Source of the DNA: Alphaproteobacteria bacterium
GTDB lineage: Bacteria > Pseudomonadota > Alphaproteobacteria > Kiloniellales > DSM-21159
Assembly: GCA_030433005.1 (NCBI GenBank)
Contig: JAUILQ010000003.1
Coordinates: 1-64,000 of the forward strand
Length of the DNA: 64,000 nucleotides
Reading direction: 5' to 3'
A model generated the notes under the pieces. That model was given only the letters and a program-made list of their open reading frames with translations. It was not told the origin of the DNA and did no database searches. The translations under genes were made by a program, and so were the position numbers. Shown here piece by piece: positions 52,682-61,707 of the stretch (positions are counted from its first letter, which is position 1; every line of letters starts with the position of its first letter).

Positions 52682-53989
52682 TCACGCCGCCCCCCGGGAG
52701 CGACCGGCGGTCTCGCGCAGGCGCTGGCGCAGGAAGCGCCAGTCGGCGAGGCTGGGCGTGAGCAGTTCCAGCGGCCGGCCGAGGCCGCTGGTCCGCAGGG
52801 TGACCAGCAGCACGGTCAGCGCCGCCGCCTCGCCGACCGCGACGCCGGCCGCCGCGCCCGGCAGGCCGAACAGCGAGGCGAGGCCGGAGACCGCGGCCAG
52901 GCTGACCGGCAGGCTGACCCAGGTCAGGCGGCTGACCAGGCCGGGCCGGCCGAGCGCCTTCATGCCGTGGCTGAGCAGGCCGCGCGCGACCTGCAGGCTG
53001 ACCGCGACGGCCAGGATGCGGGTGACGTCGGCCGCCGCCGCGTACTCCGGACCGAACAGCAGCGACAGCAGCCAGGGTGCCAGCAGGGCGACCGCGACGG
53101 CGCCGCTGCCGGCCAGCGCCAGCCCGAGGCGCAGGTAGCGCCCGAGCACCAGCAGGCGGCCCTCGTGCTCCGCCTGCGCCGAGGTCCGCGGGAAGGCCAG
53201 CGGCACCAGCGTCTGGGTGATCAGGCCGAGCGCTCCGGCCAGGGTCGCGGCCACGACGTAGAGGCCGAGGTCACGCGGCAGCAGCAGGGCGGCGATCACC
53301 ATCTGGTCGACCCGGCCGTAGACGATCTCCGCCAGCGAGCCGACGTGCACCTTCCCGGCATAGCCGCCGAGGCTGCGGAAGGTGGCGCGCTCCGGGCGCC
53401 GCAACGGCGCGGCGGCGCGCCAGGCCAGGACGATCGACAGCAGCGCGCAGCTCACGGCGGCCGTGGCGTTGGCAGACAGCACCGTGCCGACCGAGACGGC
53501 GTCGAGCGCCGCCAGCAGCGGCAGGCCGGCGAGGTAGATCGCGGGCTGGAGCATGCGCAGCAGGTTCCAGCTGGCGACCCGGCCCAGCGCGACCAGGATG
53601 CTGGCGGCCGAGGCGCCGGCCGCGCCGACCAGGGCGACGACCAGGAAGTAGCGCCGGGCCAGCTCGAGCAGGTGCTGCGACTCGCCGCGGTAGGCGAACT
53701 CCAGCGCCAGCAGGCCGGGCGGGATCACCGCCAGTCCCAGGCCGCCCGCGATCACGAAGGCGCCGGCCACGACGCGACCGGCATTCTCCCGGGCCCGCGC
53801 CACGTGGTAGCTCACCGCCTGGTCGATGCTGAGGTTCCCGACCGCCAGGATGACCAGCGGCCACAGCATGGTCAGGGCCAGCTCGCCGCGGCCTTCGGGC
53901 GCCAGCAGGCGGGCCGCCAGCACGCCGGTGCCGAGGTTGAGGGCCTGGACGACGGCGGTCGCCTTGAAGGAGAGCAGAAGGTCGCGCAA
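52682..53989 (-). CDS. Wzx-type polysaccharide flippase (MATE/MOP fold)
   Basis: 435 residues with about 12 predicted TM helices. It starts MRDLLLSFKATAVVQ and contains GTGVLAARLLAPEGRGELAL, the usual first-helix motif of Wzx/PST flippases, and VYGRVDQMVIAALLLPRDLGLY in the second half. The start codon would be TTG 53989; no ATG/GTG start fits better and the ribosome site is weak. Moves lipid-linked repeat units across the inner membrane. First gene of the minus-strand operon 48948-53989. Confidence 0.9.
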   Translation of the reverse strand: MRDLLLSFKATAVVQALNLGTGVLAARLLAPEGRGELALTMLWPLVILAVGNLSIDQAVSYHVARARENAGRVVAGAFVIAGGLGLAVIPPGLLALEFAYRGESQHLLELARRYFLVVALVGAAGASAASILVALGRVASWNLLRMLQPAIYLAGLPLLAALDAVSVGTVLSANATAAVSCALLSIVLAWRAAAPLRRPERATFRSLGGYAGKVHVGSLAEIVYGRVDQMVIAALLLPRDLGLYVVAATLAGALGLITQTLVPLAFPRTSAQAEHEGRLLVLGRYLRLGLALAGSGAVAVALLAPWLLSLLFGPEYAAAADVTRILAVAVSLQVARGLLSHGMKALGRPGLVSRLTWVSLPVSLAAVSGLASLFGLPGAAAGVAVGEAAALTVLLVTLRTSGLGRPLELLTPSLADWRFLRQRLRETAGRSRGAA

Positions 53990-54088
53990 CGGGCTGGATT
54001 CGGGCCGTTCGAGGAAACCAGCGCGACGCTACCACCATTGCCCGCCCAAGGCTTGCCCCTTGCTCGGCCGCCGGCCATGCTGGCCGCC

Positions 54089-55261
54089 ATGGGCGACGAC
54101 CTGACGTTCATCTGCGGCGGCCTGGAGCCGGGGACGAACGGCGTCGGCGACCACGTCGCCCTGCTCGCCGGCGAGCTCGCCCGCGGGGGGCGCCGGGTCT
54201 CGCTGCTCGCCTACGCCGACAAGGCGGTCGAGACGCCCGTGTGCGAAACCCGCCGGCTCGGCGGCCAGGACGTCGCCTGCCTGCGTCTGCCGGCGGCACG
54301 GCCGGGCGCGCAGCGGCTGGCCGCCGCCCGTGCGTTCCTGGACGAGCGGGCGCCGGGCACGGTCAGCCTGCACTACGTCTGCTTCGCCTTCGACCCGCGC
54401 GGGCTGCCGCTGCGCGAGAACGGCCGCCTGACCCGGCTGCTCGCCGGACACAGGACGCATCTGATGATGCACGAGCTTTGGGTCGGCCTCGACGACGAGG
54501 CGCCGGTCAAGCTGCGCCTGCTCGGCTCGGTCCAGCGGCTCCTCATCGCGGGCTTCCTGGCGCGCACGCCGGTCGAGGCCCTCGACACCTCGATCCCGGT
54601 GTTCCAGCGCGAGCTGGCGCGGCTCGGCCACCGCGCCGGCCGCCTGCCGATCTTCGCCAACCTGCCGCGCACGGCCGGTCCCGAGGCCGGCTGGTTCGAG
54701 GCCGAGCTGGCGACGCAGGGGCTACCGCGCGAGACCCTGCGCTTCGTCGCCTTCGGCTCGCTGCCGGACAGCGGCCCGCCGGAGCGGCTGTTCGCGCGCA
54801 TCGAGGCCTGGGCGGCGGAGCGCGGCCGGCCGGCCTGCGTGCTGGCGCTCGGCCGGCTCGGCCCCGGTGGAGCCCTGCTGCCGGCCTGGCGGGAGCGCTT
54901 CCCGGCGCTGCGCTTCCTCGATTTCGGCCCGCAGCCCGGCGAGCGCATCGTCGACGCCCTGGAGGCCGCCGACTACGGCTTCTCGACCTTCCCGCTGTGG
55001 GTTGCCGGCAAGAGCGGCAGCATGGCTGCGGCGCTGGAGCGGGGCCTGCCGCTGGTCGTCGGCCATGTCGGCCGCGCCGGCGACGAGCGCTCCGTGCCCG
55101 ACGACGTCGCCGACCTGGTGATCCGCGCCGACCTGGCGGACAGCGCGCTGCCGGCGCCGCGGCGCGAGCAGCCGTCGCCGCGGCGCATCGACCGTCTCGC
55201 CGAGACCGCGCGGCGCTACGAAGCGCTGCTCGGCGGCGTCTGCTCCGCGGCGGCGGACTGA
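54089..55261 (+). CDS. Glycosyltransferase (GT-B fold)
   Basis: 390 residues from ATG 54089 (MGDDLTFICGGLEPGTNGVG); ATG 54077 adds four residues. N-terminal NGVGDHVALLAGELARGG loop, C-terminal half with RFVAFGSLPD, VLALGRLGPGGALLPAW and LEAADYGFSTFPLWVAGKSG, then GLPLVVG. The acceptor/donor pattern is GT-B but more divergent than the GT4 genes around it. Divergent from wzx; its 3' end overlaps the convergent gene at 55216 by 46 bp. Confidence 0.82.
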   Translation: MGDDLTFICGGLEPGTNGVGDHVALLAGELARGGRRVSLLAYADKAVETPVCETRRLGGQDVACLRLPAARPGAQRLAAARAFLDERAPGTVSLHYVCFAFDPRGLPLRENGRLTRLLAGHRTHLMMHELWVGLDDEAPVKLRLLGSVQRLLIAGFLARTPVEALDTSIPVFQRELARLGHRAGRLPIFANLPRTAGPEAGWFEAELATQGLPRETLRFVAFGSLPDSGPPERLFARIEAWAAERGRPACVLALGRLGPGGALLPAWRERFPALRFLDFGPQPGERIVDALEAADYGFSTFPLWVAGKSGSMAAALERGLPLVVGHVGRAGDERSVPDDVADLVIRADLADSALPAPRREQPSPRRIDRLAETARRYEALLGGVCSAAAD

Positions 55262-56475
55262 GGCCGGGCCGGCAGGTCGAGCGCGGCGCGCAGGCCGGCG
55301 ACGTCGGCCTCGAAGTCCCAGGCCGAGACCCGCTCGCGGGCCCGGCGCCCCATCTGCTCGGCCCCTCCCGGTTCCGCGAGCACCGCCTCCAGCGCGCCGC
55401 GCAGCGCCGCCACGTCGCCGACCGGAAAGACTGCGCCGCTGTCGCCGAGCCCCGACCCCTCGGCCCGGATCAGGTCGCGGGCCGAGGCGACCTGGTCGCT
55501 GGCGATCACGGCGGTGCCCGCGTTCATGGCCTCGTTGACGACCAGGCCCCAGGGCTCGCGCTCGCTGGGCAGCACGAAGACGTCGGCCAGCTCGTAGAAG
55601 GCCGGCAGCTCGCCCTGGTTGCGGAAGCCCAGGAAGCGCACGGCCTCTTGGGCCCCGGCTTCGGCGACCCGGGCCTCGAGCGCCGGCCGCGTCTCGCCGT
55701 CGCCGACCACGACCAGCAGCGGCCGCCGGGCGGCCGCCGGCCCCTCCAGCGCCAGGAAGGCCTCCAGCAGGTCGCCGGCGCGCTTGCGGGCCATCAGCTT
55801 TGAGGCATAGAGCACGACGGGCCGGTCGGGCGGCAGGCCGAGCTCGGCCCGGAAGGCCTCGCGGCGTGCCGCGGCCGCGTCGGCCATCGCCTGGAAACGC
55901 CCGTTGTCGACGGCATAGGGCATGTCGAAGATGCGCCGTTCGGGGACCCCGAGGTCGCGCCAGTAGTCCCGGTTCAGGCTGCCGATCGCCAGGTAGCGGT
56001 CGACCAGCGGCTTCAGGGCGGCGAAGAAGCCGGCGCGCAGCAGCCGCTTGAGCGGCCCGCGCCGGGCGGAGATCGCCGTGGCCTCGTCGCGCAGCAGCGT
56101 GGTCAGGCCGAGCGCCCGGGCCGAGAGCAGTGACCGGACGTGGAACGGCCGCGCGTAGCCGTGCACCCAGAGCGCCTCGAAGCGGCCGCGCCGCAGGTGC
56201 GCGGCGAGGCCGCGGCTGCGTGGCCGGGTCAGGCTCAGCTGCCGCCGGTCGCCGCGGCAGGGCAGGAAGACGTGGCGGTAGCCCTCGAGCAGCGGCAGGT
56301 CCCAGGCGATCTCCTGGCCGAAGCCGGGGTCGCGGTAGGCGCCGAGCGAGATCTCGCTCTCGAAGAACACGGTGAGATCGATGTCCGGCTCGCGCGCGAT
56401 GCGGGCCAGCAGCGGCGCCTGGTACTGGATCGGATGGGTGACCAGATAGGCGAGGCGGAGCGGGCGGCCGGTCAC
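55216..56475 (-). CDS. Glycosyltransferase family 4 (GT-B)
   Basis: 419 residues from GTG 56475, which overlaps the stop of the upstream gene by 4 nt (GTGA). LAYLVTHPIQYQAPLLARI at the N-terminus, then VVLYASKLMARKRAGDLLEA, VVGDGETRPALEARV, VRFLGFRNQGELPAFYELAD and PSEREPWGLVVNEAMNAG: a complete GT4 donor site. Longer frame extensions overlap the upstream gene fully and are rejected. Confidence 0.91.
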   Translation of the reverse strand: MTGRPLRLAYLVTHPIQYQAPLLARIAREPDIDLTVFFESEISLGAYRDPGFGQEIAWDLPLLEGYRHVFLPCRGDRRQLSLTRPRSRGLAAHLRRGRFEALWVHGYARPFHVRSLLSARALGLTTLLRDEATAISARRGPLKRLLRAGFFAALKPLVDRYLAIGSLNRDYWRDLGVPERRIFDMPYAVDNGRFQAMADAAAARREAFRAELGLPPDRPVVLYASKLMARKRAGDLLEAFLALEGPAAARRPLLVVVGDGETRPALEARVAEAGAQEAVRFLGFRNQGELPAFYELADVFVLPSEREPWGLVVNEAMNAGTAVIASDQVASARDLIRAEGSGLGDSGAVFPVGDVAALRGALEAVLAEPGGAEQMGRRARERVSAWDFEADVAGLRAALDLPARPQSAAAEQTPPSSAS

Positions 56476-57569
56476 GACGCGCGACCCTGCGCGACCAGCC
56501 GGCCGACCAGCTCGCGCAGGCGCGCCGCGAAGGCCGGAAAGGCGAAGTCCGACAGGCCCTCGGGCCGCTGGCCCTTGGGGCGCTGCAGGGCCGCCGTGAC
56601 CGCCTCGACCAGGCTGTCGGGGTCGTCCGGATCGGCGAGCAGGCCCAGGCGCCCGTCCTGCACCGCCTCGCGGCTGCCGTCGCGGCAGCTGGCGACGGCC
56701 GGGATGCCGCAGGCCATGGCCTCGAGCAGCACGATGCCGAAGCCCTCGCCGTGTCCGCACAGCACGAAGGCGTCGGCGAGCCGGTAGAGGCGCGTCTTCT
56801 CCGCCTCCTCGACGAAGCCGGTGAAGACCACGGCGTCGCCGAGGCCGCGCTCGGCGGCCTTGGCCTGCAGGCGGGCGCGGTCGTCGCCGTCGCCGGCGAC
56901 CAGGTAGACGAGGTCGGGAAAGCGCTGGCGCAGCCGCGGCAGGACGTCGATCAGCTCGTCGACTCCCTTGTAGCGCTCGCCGGCCGGCAGGCGGCCGAGC
57001 GTCATGAACACCCGCTTGCCGGCGAGACCGTAGCGCTGCACCAGCTCCGGGTCCGGCGGGCCGGGCGTGAAGCGCTCGAGGTCGATCGAGTTGGGCAGCA
57101 GGTGGCCCCGCTCCGGCGGCAGCCCGCTCCAGGCCGAGAGGCGCTCGAGGGTCAGGCGGCTGACCGAGTAGACGGCGTCCAGGCGCCCGGCGAGGCGGTT
57201 GGTCAGGGCCCGGCCGGTCGGCTCCCAGGCGTCGATGCCGTGGACCGTGACGGCGACCGGGGCGCGGAAGCGCCGGCGGGCGGCCCAGGCATAGGGCAGC
57301 AGGTAGAGGTGGGCGCAGATCACCGCGTCGACGCGGCCCGGCGCGGCGAGCAGGCGCGCCAGGTCGAGGCCCATCCCGAGCTTGCCGCCGGTGGAATGCA
57401 GCTCGAGCCGTTCCGGCACTGCGGTCCCGGGCGGCACCGGAGCCTTCTGGATCGCCTGCAGCCGCTCGACCGCCGGCCAGTCCGCGAAGCTGGTCAGCAG
57501 GTCGCGATTGAACTTCGCGATGCCGCCGTTCGCGCCGAAGCTCTCATGGAGAATCACCAGCAGCCGCAT
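56472..57569 (-). CDS. Glycosyltransferase family 4 (GT-B)
   Basis: 365 residues. MRLLVILHESFGANGGIAKF start, ICAHLYLLPYAWAARR and VTVHGIDAWEPTG in the acceptor domain, and VFMTLGRLPAGERYKGVDEL, AGDGDDRARLQAKA, GFVEEAEKTRLYRLADAF and GHGEGFGIVLLEAMACG in the donor domain. Lies 4 bp downstream of the asnB-like gene and is coupled to the following GT4 gene. Confidence 0.92.
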   Translation of the reverse strand: MRLLVILHESFGANGGIAKFNRDLLTSFADWPAVERLQAIQKAPVPPGTAVPERLELHSTGGKLGMGLDLARLLAAPGRVDAVICAHLYLLPYAWAARRRFRAPVAVTVHGIDAWEPTGRALTNRLAGRLDAVYSVSRLTLERLSAWSGLPPERGHLLPNSIDLERFTPGPPDPELVQRYGLAGKRVFMTLGRLPAGERYKGVDELIDVLPRLRQRFPDLVYLVAGDGDDRARLQAKAAERGLGDAVVFTGFVEEAEKTRLYRLADAFVLCGHGEGFGIVLLEAMACGIPAVASCRDGSREAVQDGRLGLLADPDDPDSLVEAVTAALQRPKGQRPEGLSDFAFPAFAARLRELVGRLVAQGRAS

Positions 57570-57573
57570 CCGG

Positions 57574-59412
57574 CTATCTCGCCCCCGCCCCGAATTCAGC
57601 CCCGAAACCTGTCCCGCGCCCGCCCCGGTGATAGCGCGAATGGACGAACCTTGCCCAGCCGCGCAGGCCGCGGCTCCGAGACAGTTCAGCCGCCTCCTCG
57701 CCGCCGGCGCCGGCGAGCAGCCAGTCGCGGACCGGCACGACGAAGCCGCTCTTCGGTCGCGTCAGCAGCTCGGGCGGCAGGCTGCGCGGTGCGGCGCGCG
57801 CGAGGCTGCGCTTGTCCGGCGGAGTCGGGCCGGCGAGATGGGGGGCGAAGGCATGCAGCAGCGGCAGGTCGACGTAGGGCACGCGGATCTCGACCGAATG
57901 CGCCATGCCCGCCCAGTCGGCGTCGCGCAGCAGCTGGTTGCGCATGTACCAGACGCTCTCCAGCGCCTGCATGCGCTGGTGGTCGCTGTCGAGGCCGGCG
58001 GCGGTCCGCTCCAGGCGCTGCTCCAGCGCCAGCTCGCGCCAGCCCTCGCGCACCAGGTCGGGATCGAGGAAGTCCGGCAGCTCCCAGGGCAGGTAGAGGC
58101 CGCGGCGCAGCAGGTAGGCGCCGCCCCAGCTGCCGCCGTAGTCCAGCAGCCCGGCCCATTTCGGCGAGGTCAGGCGCGACAGCAGCGGCGCGCTGATCCG
58201 CCGGTACAGCGGCGCCAGCGGCCGCAGCGGCCGCAGCGGCCGGAGCAGCCGGCGCAGCGCCGGCACCTGGTCGAAGCTGCGGTAGCCGCCGAGCAGCTCG
58301 TCGGCGCCGAGCCCGGAAAGCGCGACCTTGAAGCCGCCGCGGCGGGCGGCCTCGGCCACCAGGTAGGTGTTGGCGCCGTCGATGCTCGGCTGGTCCATGG
58401 CCTGGAGCAGCTGCGGCAGGACCCGGGCGAAGTGCTCGCGCGGCACCCGCTCGCTGCGGTGCCGGCTGCCCAGGGCTGCGGCGGTCCGCTCGGCCAGCGG
58501 CACCTCGTCCTCGGCGCTGCCCCGCAACTCCTCGAAGCCGAGGGTCAGGCTGTGCAGCGTGCCGCCGGCCGCCGCGGCGTGGCTCGCCAGCGTCGTCGAG
58601 TCGAGCCCGGCCGAGAGGAAGACCGCGACCGGCACGTCGGCGACGAGATGGGCCAGCACCGACTCGTCGAACGCCGCGGAGGGCGACGGCCCCGGCGACC
58701 CGCGTGCGGCTTCGGCCAGGATCCCGGTCAGCGACAGGAAAGCCTGCGGCGCGCGCGGACCGTCGCCGTCGACCCACAGGCTGTGCCCCGGCTCGAGCGC
58801 CCGCAGCGCGCGCCAGACGCAGTGCGGCTCGGGCACGTAGCCGAGCAGATGGAAGCCGACGGTGGCCGCCGGGTTCTCCTCCAGGGGCACGCCGCCGCCG
58901 GCCGCCAGGGCCTTGACCTGCGAGGCGACGCGCAGCGTGCCGCCGTGGTCGGACCAGTAGAGCGGCTTGATGCCCAAGGGATCGCGGGCGAGCAGCAGGC
59001 CACGCCGACGGGCATCCCACAGCGCGAAGGCGAACATGCCGCGCAGCCGCGCCAGCATCGCGCTGCCCTCGCGCCGGTAGAGCGCCAGCAGGATCTCGGT
59101 GTCGCTCTCCGAGCGGAAGCGCTCGCCGGCCTGCTCGAGCTCGCGGCGCAGGCCGCGGAAGTTGTAGATCTCGCCGTTGAAGACGATGGCGTTGCCGCTG
59201 GCCGGGTCGAGCATCGGCTGGGCGCCGGCCTCGCTGAGGTCGAGGATCGACAGGCGGCGGTGCGCGAGGACCAGCCGGCCGTCCGAGCCGGACCACAGGC
59301 CGGCGCCGTCCGGGCCGCGGCTCGCCATGGCGTCGCGGATCGCCAGGGCCTCGCTCGGCTCGGGGGCCGGGGCCTTCCGGTCGTAGGCGTAGAGCCCGAC
59401 GATGCCGCACAT
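57574..59412 (-). CDS. asnB: Glutamine-hydrolysing asparagine synthetase-type amidotransferase
   Basis: 612 residues. The start must be ATG 59412 because the nucleophile C2 directly follows (MCGIVGLY); upstream in-frame codons would bury it. Glutaminase domain 1-190 with RRLSILDLSEAGAQPM and VFNGEIYNF; synthetase domain with the PP-loop FLSAGLDSTTLA, LSGLGADELLGGYRSF and EIRVPYVDLPLLHAF. In exopolysaccharide loci such AsnB paralogues usually amidate a sugar acid or peptide moiety of the polymer rather than make asparagine; that role is inferred here from context. Confidence 0.9.
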   Translation of the reverse strand: MCGIVGLYAYDRKAPAPEPSEALAIRDAMASRGPDGAGLWSGSDGRLVLAHRRLSILDLSEAGAQPMLDPASGNAIVFNGEIYNFRGLRRELEQAGERFRSESDTEILLALYRREGSAMLARLRGMFAFALWDARRRGLLLARDPLGIKPLYWSDHGGTLRVASQVKALAAGGGVPLEENPAATVGFHLLGYVPEPHCVWRALRALEPGHSLWVDGDGPRAPQAFLSLTGILAEAARGSPGPSPSAAFDESVLAHLVADVPVAVFLSAGLDSTTLASHAAAAGGTLHSLTLGFEELRGSAEDEVPLAERTAAALGSRHRSERVPREHFARVLPQLLQAMDQPSIDGANTYLVAEAARRGGFKVALSGLGADELLGGYRSFDQVPALRRLLRPLRPLRPLAPLYRRISAPLLSRLTSPKWAGLLDYGGSWGGAYLLRRGLYLPWELPDFLDPDLVREGWRELALEQRLERTAAGLDSDHQRMQALESVWYMRNQLLRDADWAGMAHSVEIRVPYVDLPLLHAFAPHLAGPTPPDKRSLARAAPRSLPPELLTRPKSGFVVPVRDWLLAGAGGEEAAELSRSRGLRGWARFVHSRYHRGGRGTGFGAEFGAGAR

Positions 59413-59582
59413 GCCGCTGCTGCGGCCTCCCGCCGCCTGAAGTTGCGTTGCCGCCGTCGCCGCGGCGAGGCCGGCCAAGACTGCCGCCAAAACCGTGTCA
59501 GGTCGAGGCGGCGCGCTCGATGCCGCTCCCGGTCGCCGGCGGCGATTCCCCGGCGCGCCGATCTGCACTACGGTCGCGGGCC

Positions 59583-60725
59583 ATGCGGATCACCATCGTC
59601 CAGGGGCCCTTCCTGCCAGTGCCGGCGCTGCGCGGCGGCGCGATCGAGAAGATCTGCGCGGCGCTCGCCGCCGATTGGGCGGCACGCGGCCACGAGGTGA
59701 CGCTGGTCTCGCGCCGCTTCCCCGGCCTGCCCGACGCCGAGGAACGCGACGGCGTCCGGCACCGCCGGGTCGCTTCGCGCGACGCGCCGGCCGGCCGCCT
59801 CGCCTTCCGCTGGGCCGAGGCGCTCTACTGCCGGCGCGCGCTCGCCGTGCTGCCGCCGGCCGACGTCGTGATGGTCAACTCGGTGATCCTGCCGCTGCTG
59901 CTGCGCAGCACCCGCCACGGCGTGCCGGTGCACTACGCCGGCCGCTATCCCAAGGGCCAATACCGGCTCTATCCGGCGATCGGCTGGGTCGCCGCGATGT
60001 CGCAGGCGGTCGCCGCGGCGGTCGAGCGCGAGGCGCCGCAGTTCGCCGGCCGCACCGCGGTCACGGCGGGGCCGCTGACCGCGGCCTTCGCGCCGCTCGA
60101 CCCGGCGGCGCTCGGCGGCGAGCGGCAACGCGAGCTGCTCTACGTCGGACGGCTGCACCCGGAGAAGGGCGTGCACCTGCTGGTCGAGGCCTTCGCCCGG
60201 CTGGGCGAGCGCGCGGCCGGGTGGCGGCTTGCCCTGGTCGGGCCGCACGACAGCGCGGCCGGCGGCGGCGGCGAGGCCTATCTCGCGCGCCTGCGCCGCC
60301 TGGCCGCGCCGCTCGGCGAGCGGGTCGCCTTCGTCGGGCCGCTCTACGACGAGGCCGAGCTGCGCGCGCGCTACCTCGGCGCCTCGCTGTTCTGCTATCC
60401 CTCGCTCGCCGAGAGCGGCGAGGCGCTGGGCATGGCGCCGCTCGAGGCCATGGCGATGGGCGGCGTGCCGGTCGTCTCCTCGCTCGACTGCTTCGCCGAT
60501 TTCCTGGAGCCGGGCGCGACCGGCTTCCGCTTCGACCATCGCGCCGCCGACCCGGTGGCGGCGCTCGCCGAGACCCTGGCCCCGCTCACCACGGGCGCGG
60601 TCGAGCTGGCGCCGCTGCGGCGCGCCGCCGTCGAACGGGCGGGCTTCTACGCGCTGTCACCCTGCAGCGAGCGCTTCCTGACGCTGTTCGAGCGGGCTGT
60701 CGCCGAGGCCGGGCGCCGGGCGTAG
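59583..60725 (+). CDS. Glycosyltransferase family 4 (GT-B)
   Basis: 380 residues from ATG 59583 (MRITIVQGPFLPVPALRGGA). Donor domain with LLYVGRLHPEKGVHLLVEAF, LALVGPHDSA, VAFVGPLYDEAELRARYLGA and PSLAESGEALGMAPLEAMAMG. Divergent from the asnB-like gene and ends directly against the convergent methyltransferase at 60726 (0 bp gap). Confidence 0.9.
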   Translation: MRITIVQGPFLPVPALRGGAIEKICAALAADWAARGHEVTLVSRRFPGLPDAEERDGVRHRRVASRDAPAGRLAFRWAEALYCRRALAVLPPADVVMVNSVILPLLLRSTRHGVPVHYAGRYPKGQYRLYPAIGWVAAMSQAVAAAVEREAPQFAGRTAVTAGPLTAAFAPLDPAALGGERQRELLYVGRLHPEKGVHLLVEAFARLGERAAGWRLALVGPHDSAAGGGGEAYLARLRRLAAPLGERVAFVGPLYDEAELRARYLGASLFCYPSLAESGEALGMAPLEAMAMGGVPVVSSLDCFADFLEPGATGFRFDHRAADPVAALAETLAPLTTGAVELAPLRRAAVERAGFYALSPCSERFLTLFERAVAEAGRRA

Positions 60726-61586
60726 TCAGCGCTTCTCGTAGACCGCCGCGAGCAGCAGGAAGCGCGACCAGATCCAGTCGCGCAGGCCGTGGGCCGGCAG
60801 GTGCAGCGTCCGGCGCCGGGCGCGGCCGGCGAGCAGGCAGTCGAGGTCGGCCGGGGCGACCAGGTGCACCGCGTCTGCGTCGATCCGGAAGGCCTGGTCG
60901 AAGACGGCCGGCTCCGCGGCGATCCAGAAGTTCGGCCGTCCCGTCAGGCGCGTCCTCAGCGACTGCAGGCACAGGAAGACCGTTGCCGCCAGCCCGGCCC
61001 AGCGCGACCGCGCCCGCAGCGCCGGCGGCACGTAGCCGGGCACGACGTAGGCCGGGCTGAAGAGCGCCAGCCGGCCGCCGGGGGCGAGCGCGGCCAGGCA
61101 GGCCTCGACGACCCGGTCGGGCCGCACGAGATGCTCGTAGACGAAGGTCGAGAAGATCAGGTCGTAGGGCCCGCCGTCCAGGCCCTCGGCGGCGTCGCCG
61201 ACGAGCAGCGCGTCGGTGCGCGGCAGCAGCCAGTCGCGGTTCAGCGTGGTGACGTCCTGCAGGGTCAGCTCGATGCGCCTGCGCAGGCCCTGCTCGTCCA
61301 GCCAGTCGGGAAAGCCGCTGCGCCCGGCGCCGAACTCCAGGACGCGCAGCCGTCCGGCGCCGGGGCGCGGCGCCTCCTCCAGATAGGGCCGCAGCGCCTC
61401 GTAGAAGCGCCGCTGGTCGTTGGCGCCGGCGATCGCGAAGTAGCGCTTGTCGCGGGCGTAGAACTCGGCCAGGCGCTGCTCGAGCTGTGCCAGCAGCGGC
61501 TCGGGGGCCGCCGTGGCGCGCCACAGCGGGATGCCGGCGACGCGCGTCGCCTTCTCCTCTCCGCGCCGCTCGATAGTCTGCCCCAT
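60726..61586 (-). CDS. Class I SAM-dependent methyltransferase
   Basis: 286 residues. An N-terminal helical part (EQRLAEFYARDKRYFAIAGA) precedes the SAM fold: LRVLEFGAGRSGFPDWL (motif I), LTLQDVTTLNRDWL, YDLIFSTFVYEHLVRPDRVV and LAPGGRLALFSPAYV. Substrate unknown, probably a sugar. There is no Shine-Dalgarno before ATG 61586; a TTATAA element at 61596-61601 lies only 9 nt upstream, so the mRNA may be nearly leaderless. Confidence 0.86.
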   Translation of the reverse strand: MGQTIERRGEEKATRVAGIPLWRATAAPEPLLAQLEQRLAEFYARDKRYFAIAGANDQRRFYEALRPYLEEAPRPGAGRLRVLEFGAGRSGFPDWLDEQGLRRRIELTLQDVTTLNRDWLLPRTDALLVGDAAEGLDGGPYDLIFSTFVYEHLVRPDRVVEACLAALAPGGRLALFSPAYVVPGYVPPALRARSRWAGLAATVFLCLQSLRTRLTGRPNFWIAAEPAVFDQAFRIDADAVHLVAPADLDCLLAGRARRRTLHLPAHGLRDWIWSRFLLLAAVYEKR

Positions 61587-61707
61587 GGCGAGCTGTTATA
61601 AGCCTGCCGGGGCGACAGACCCAGGGGGGCACAGCCGAAAATCTCGCTCGGCGCGCCGTCTCCGCGATACCGGGCGTCGCCGGTCCGCGGCCGATCGAAG
61701 AGCAACG

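Noticed and set aside
59413-59568. 52-codon N-terminal extension of the AsnB-like gene
   Set aside because: The glutaminase nucleophile must be Cys2, which fixes the start at 59412.
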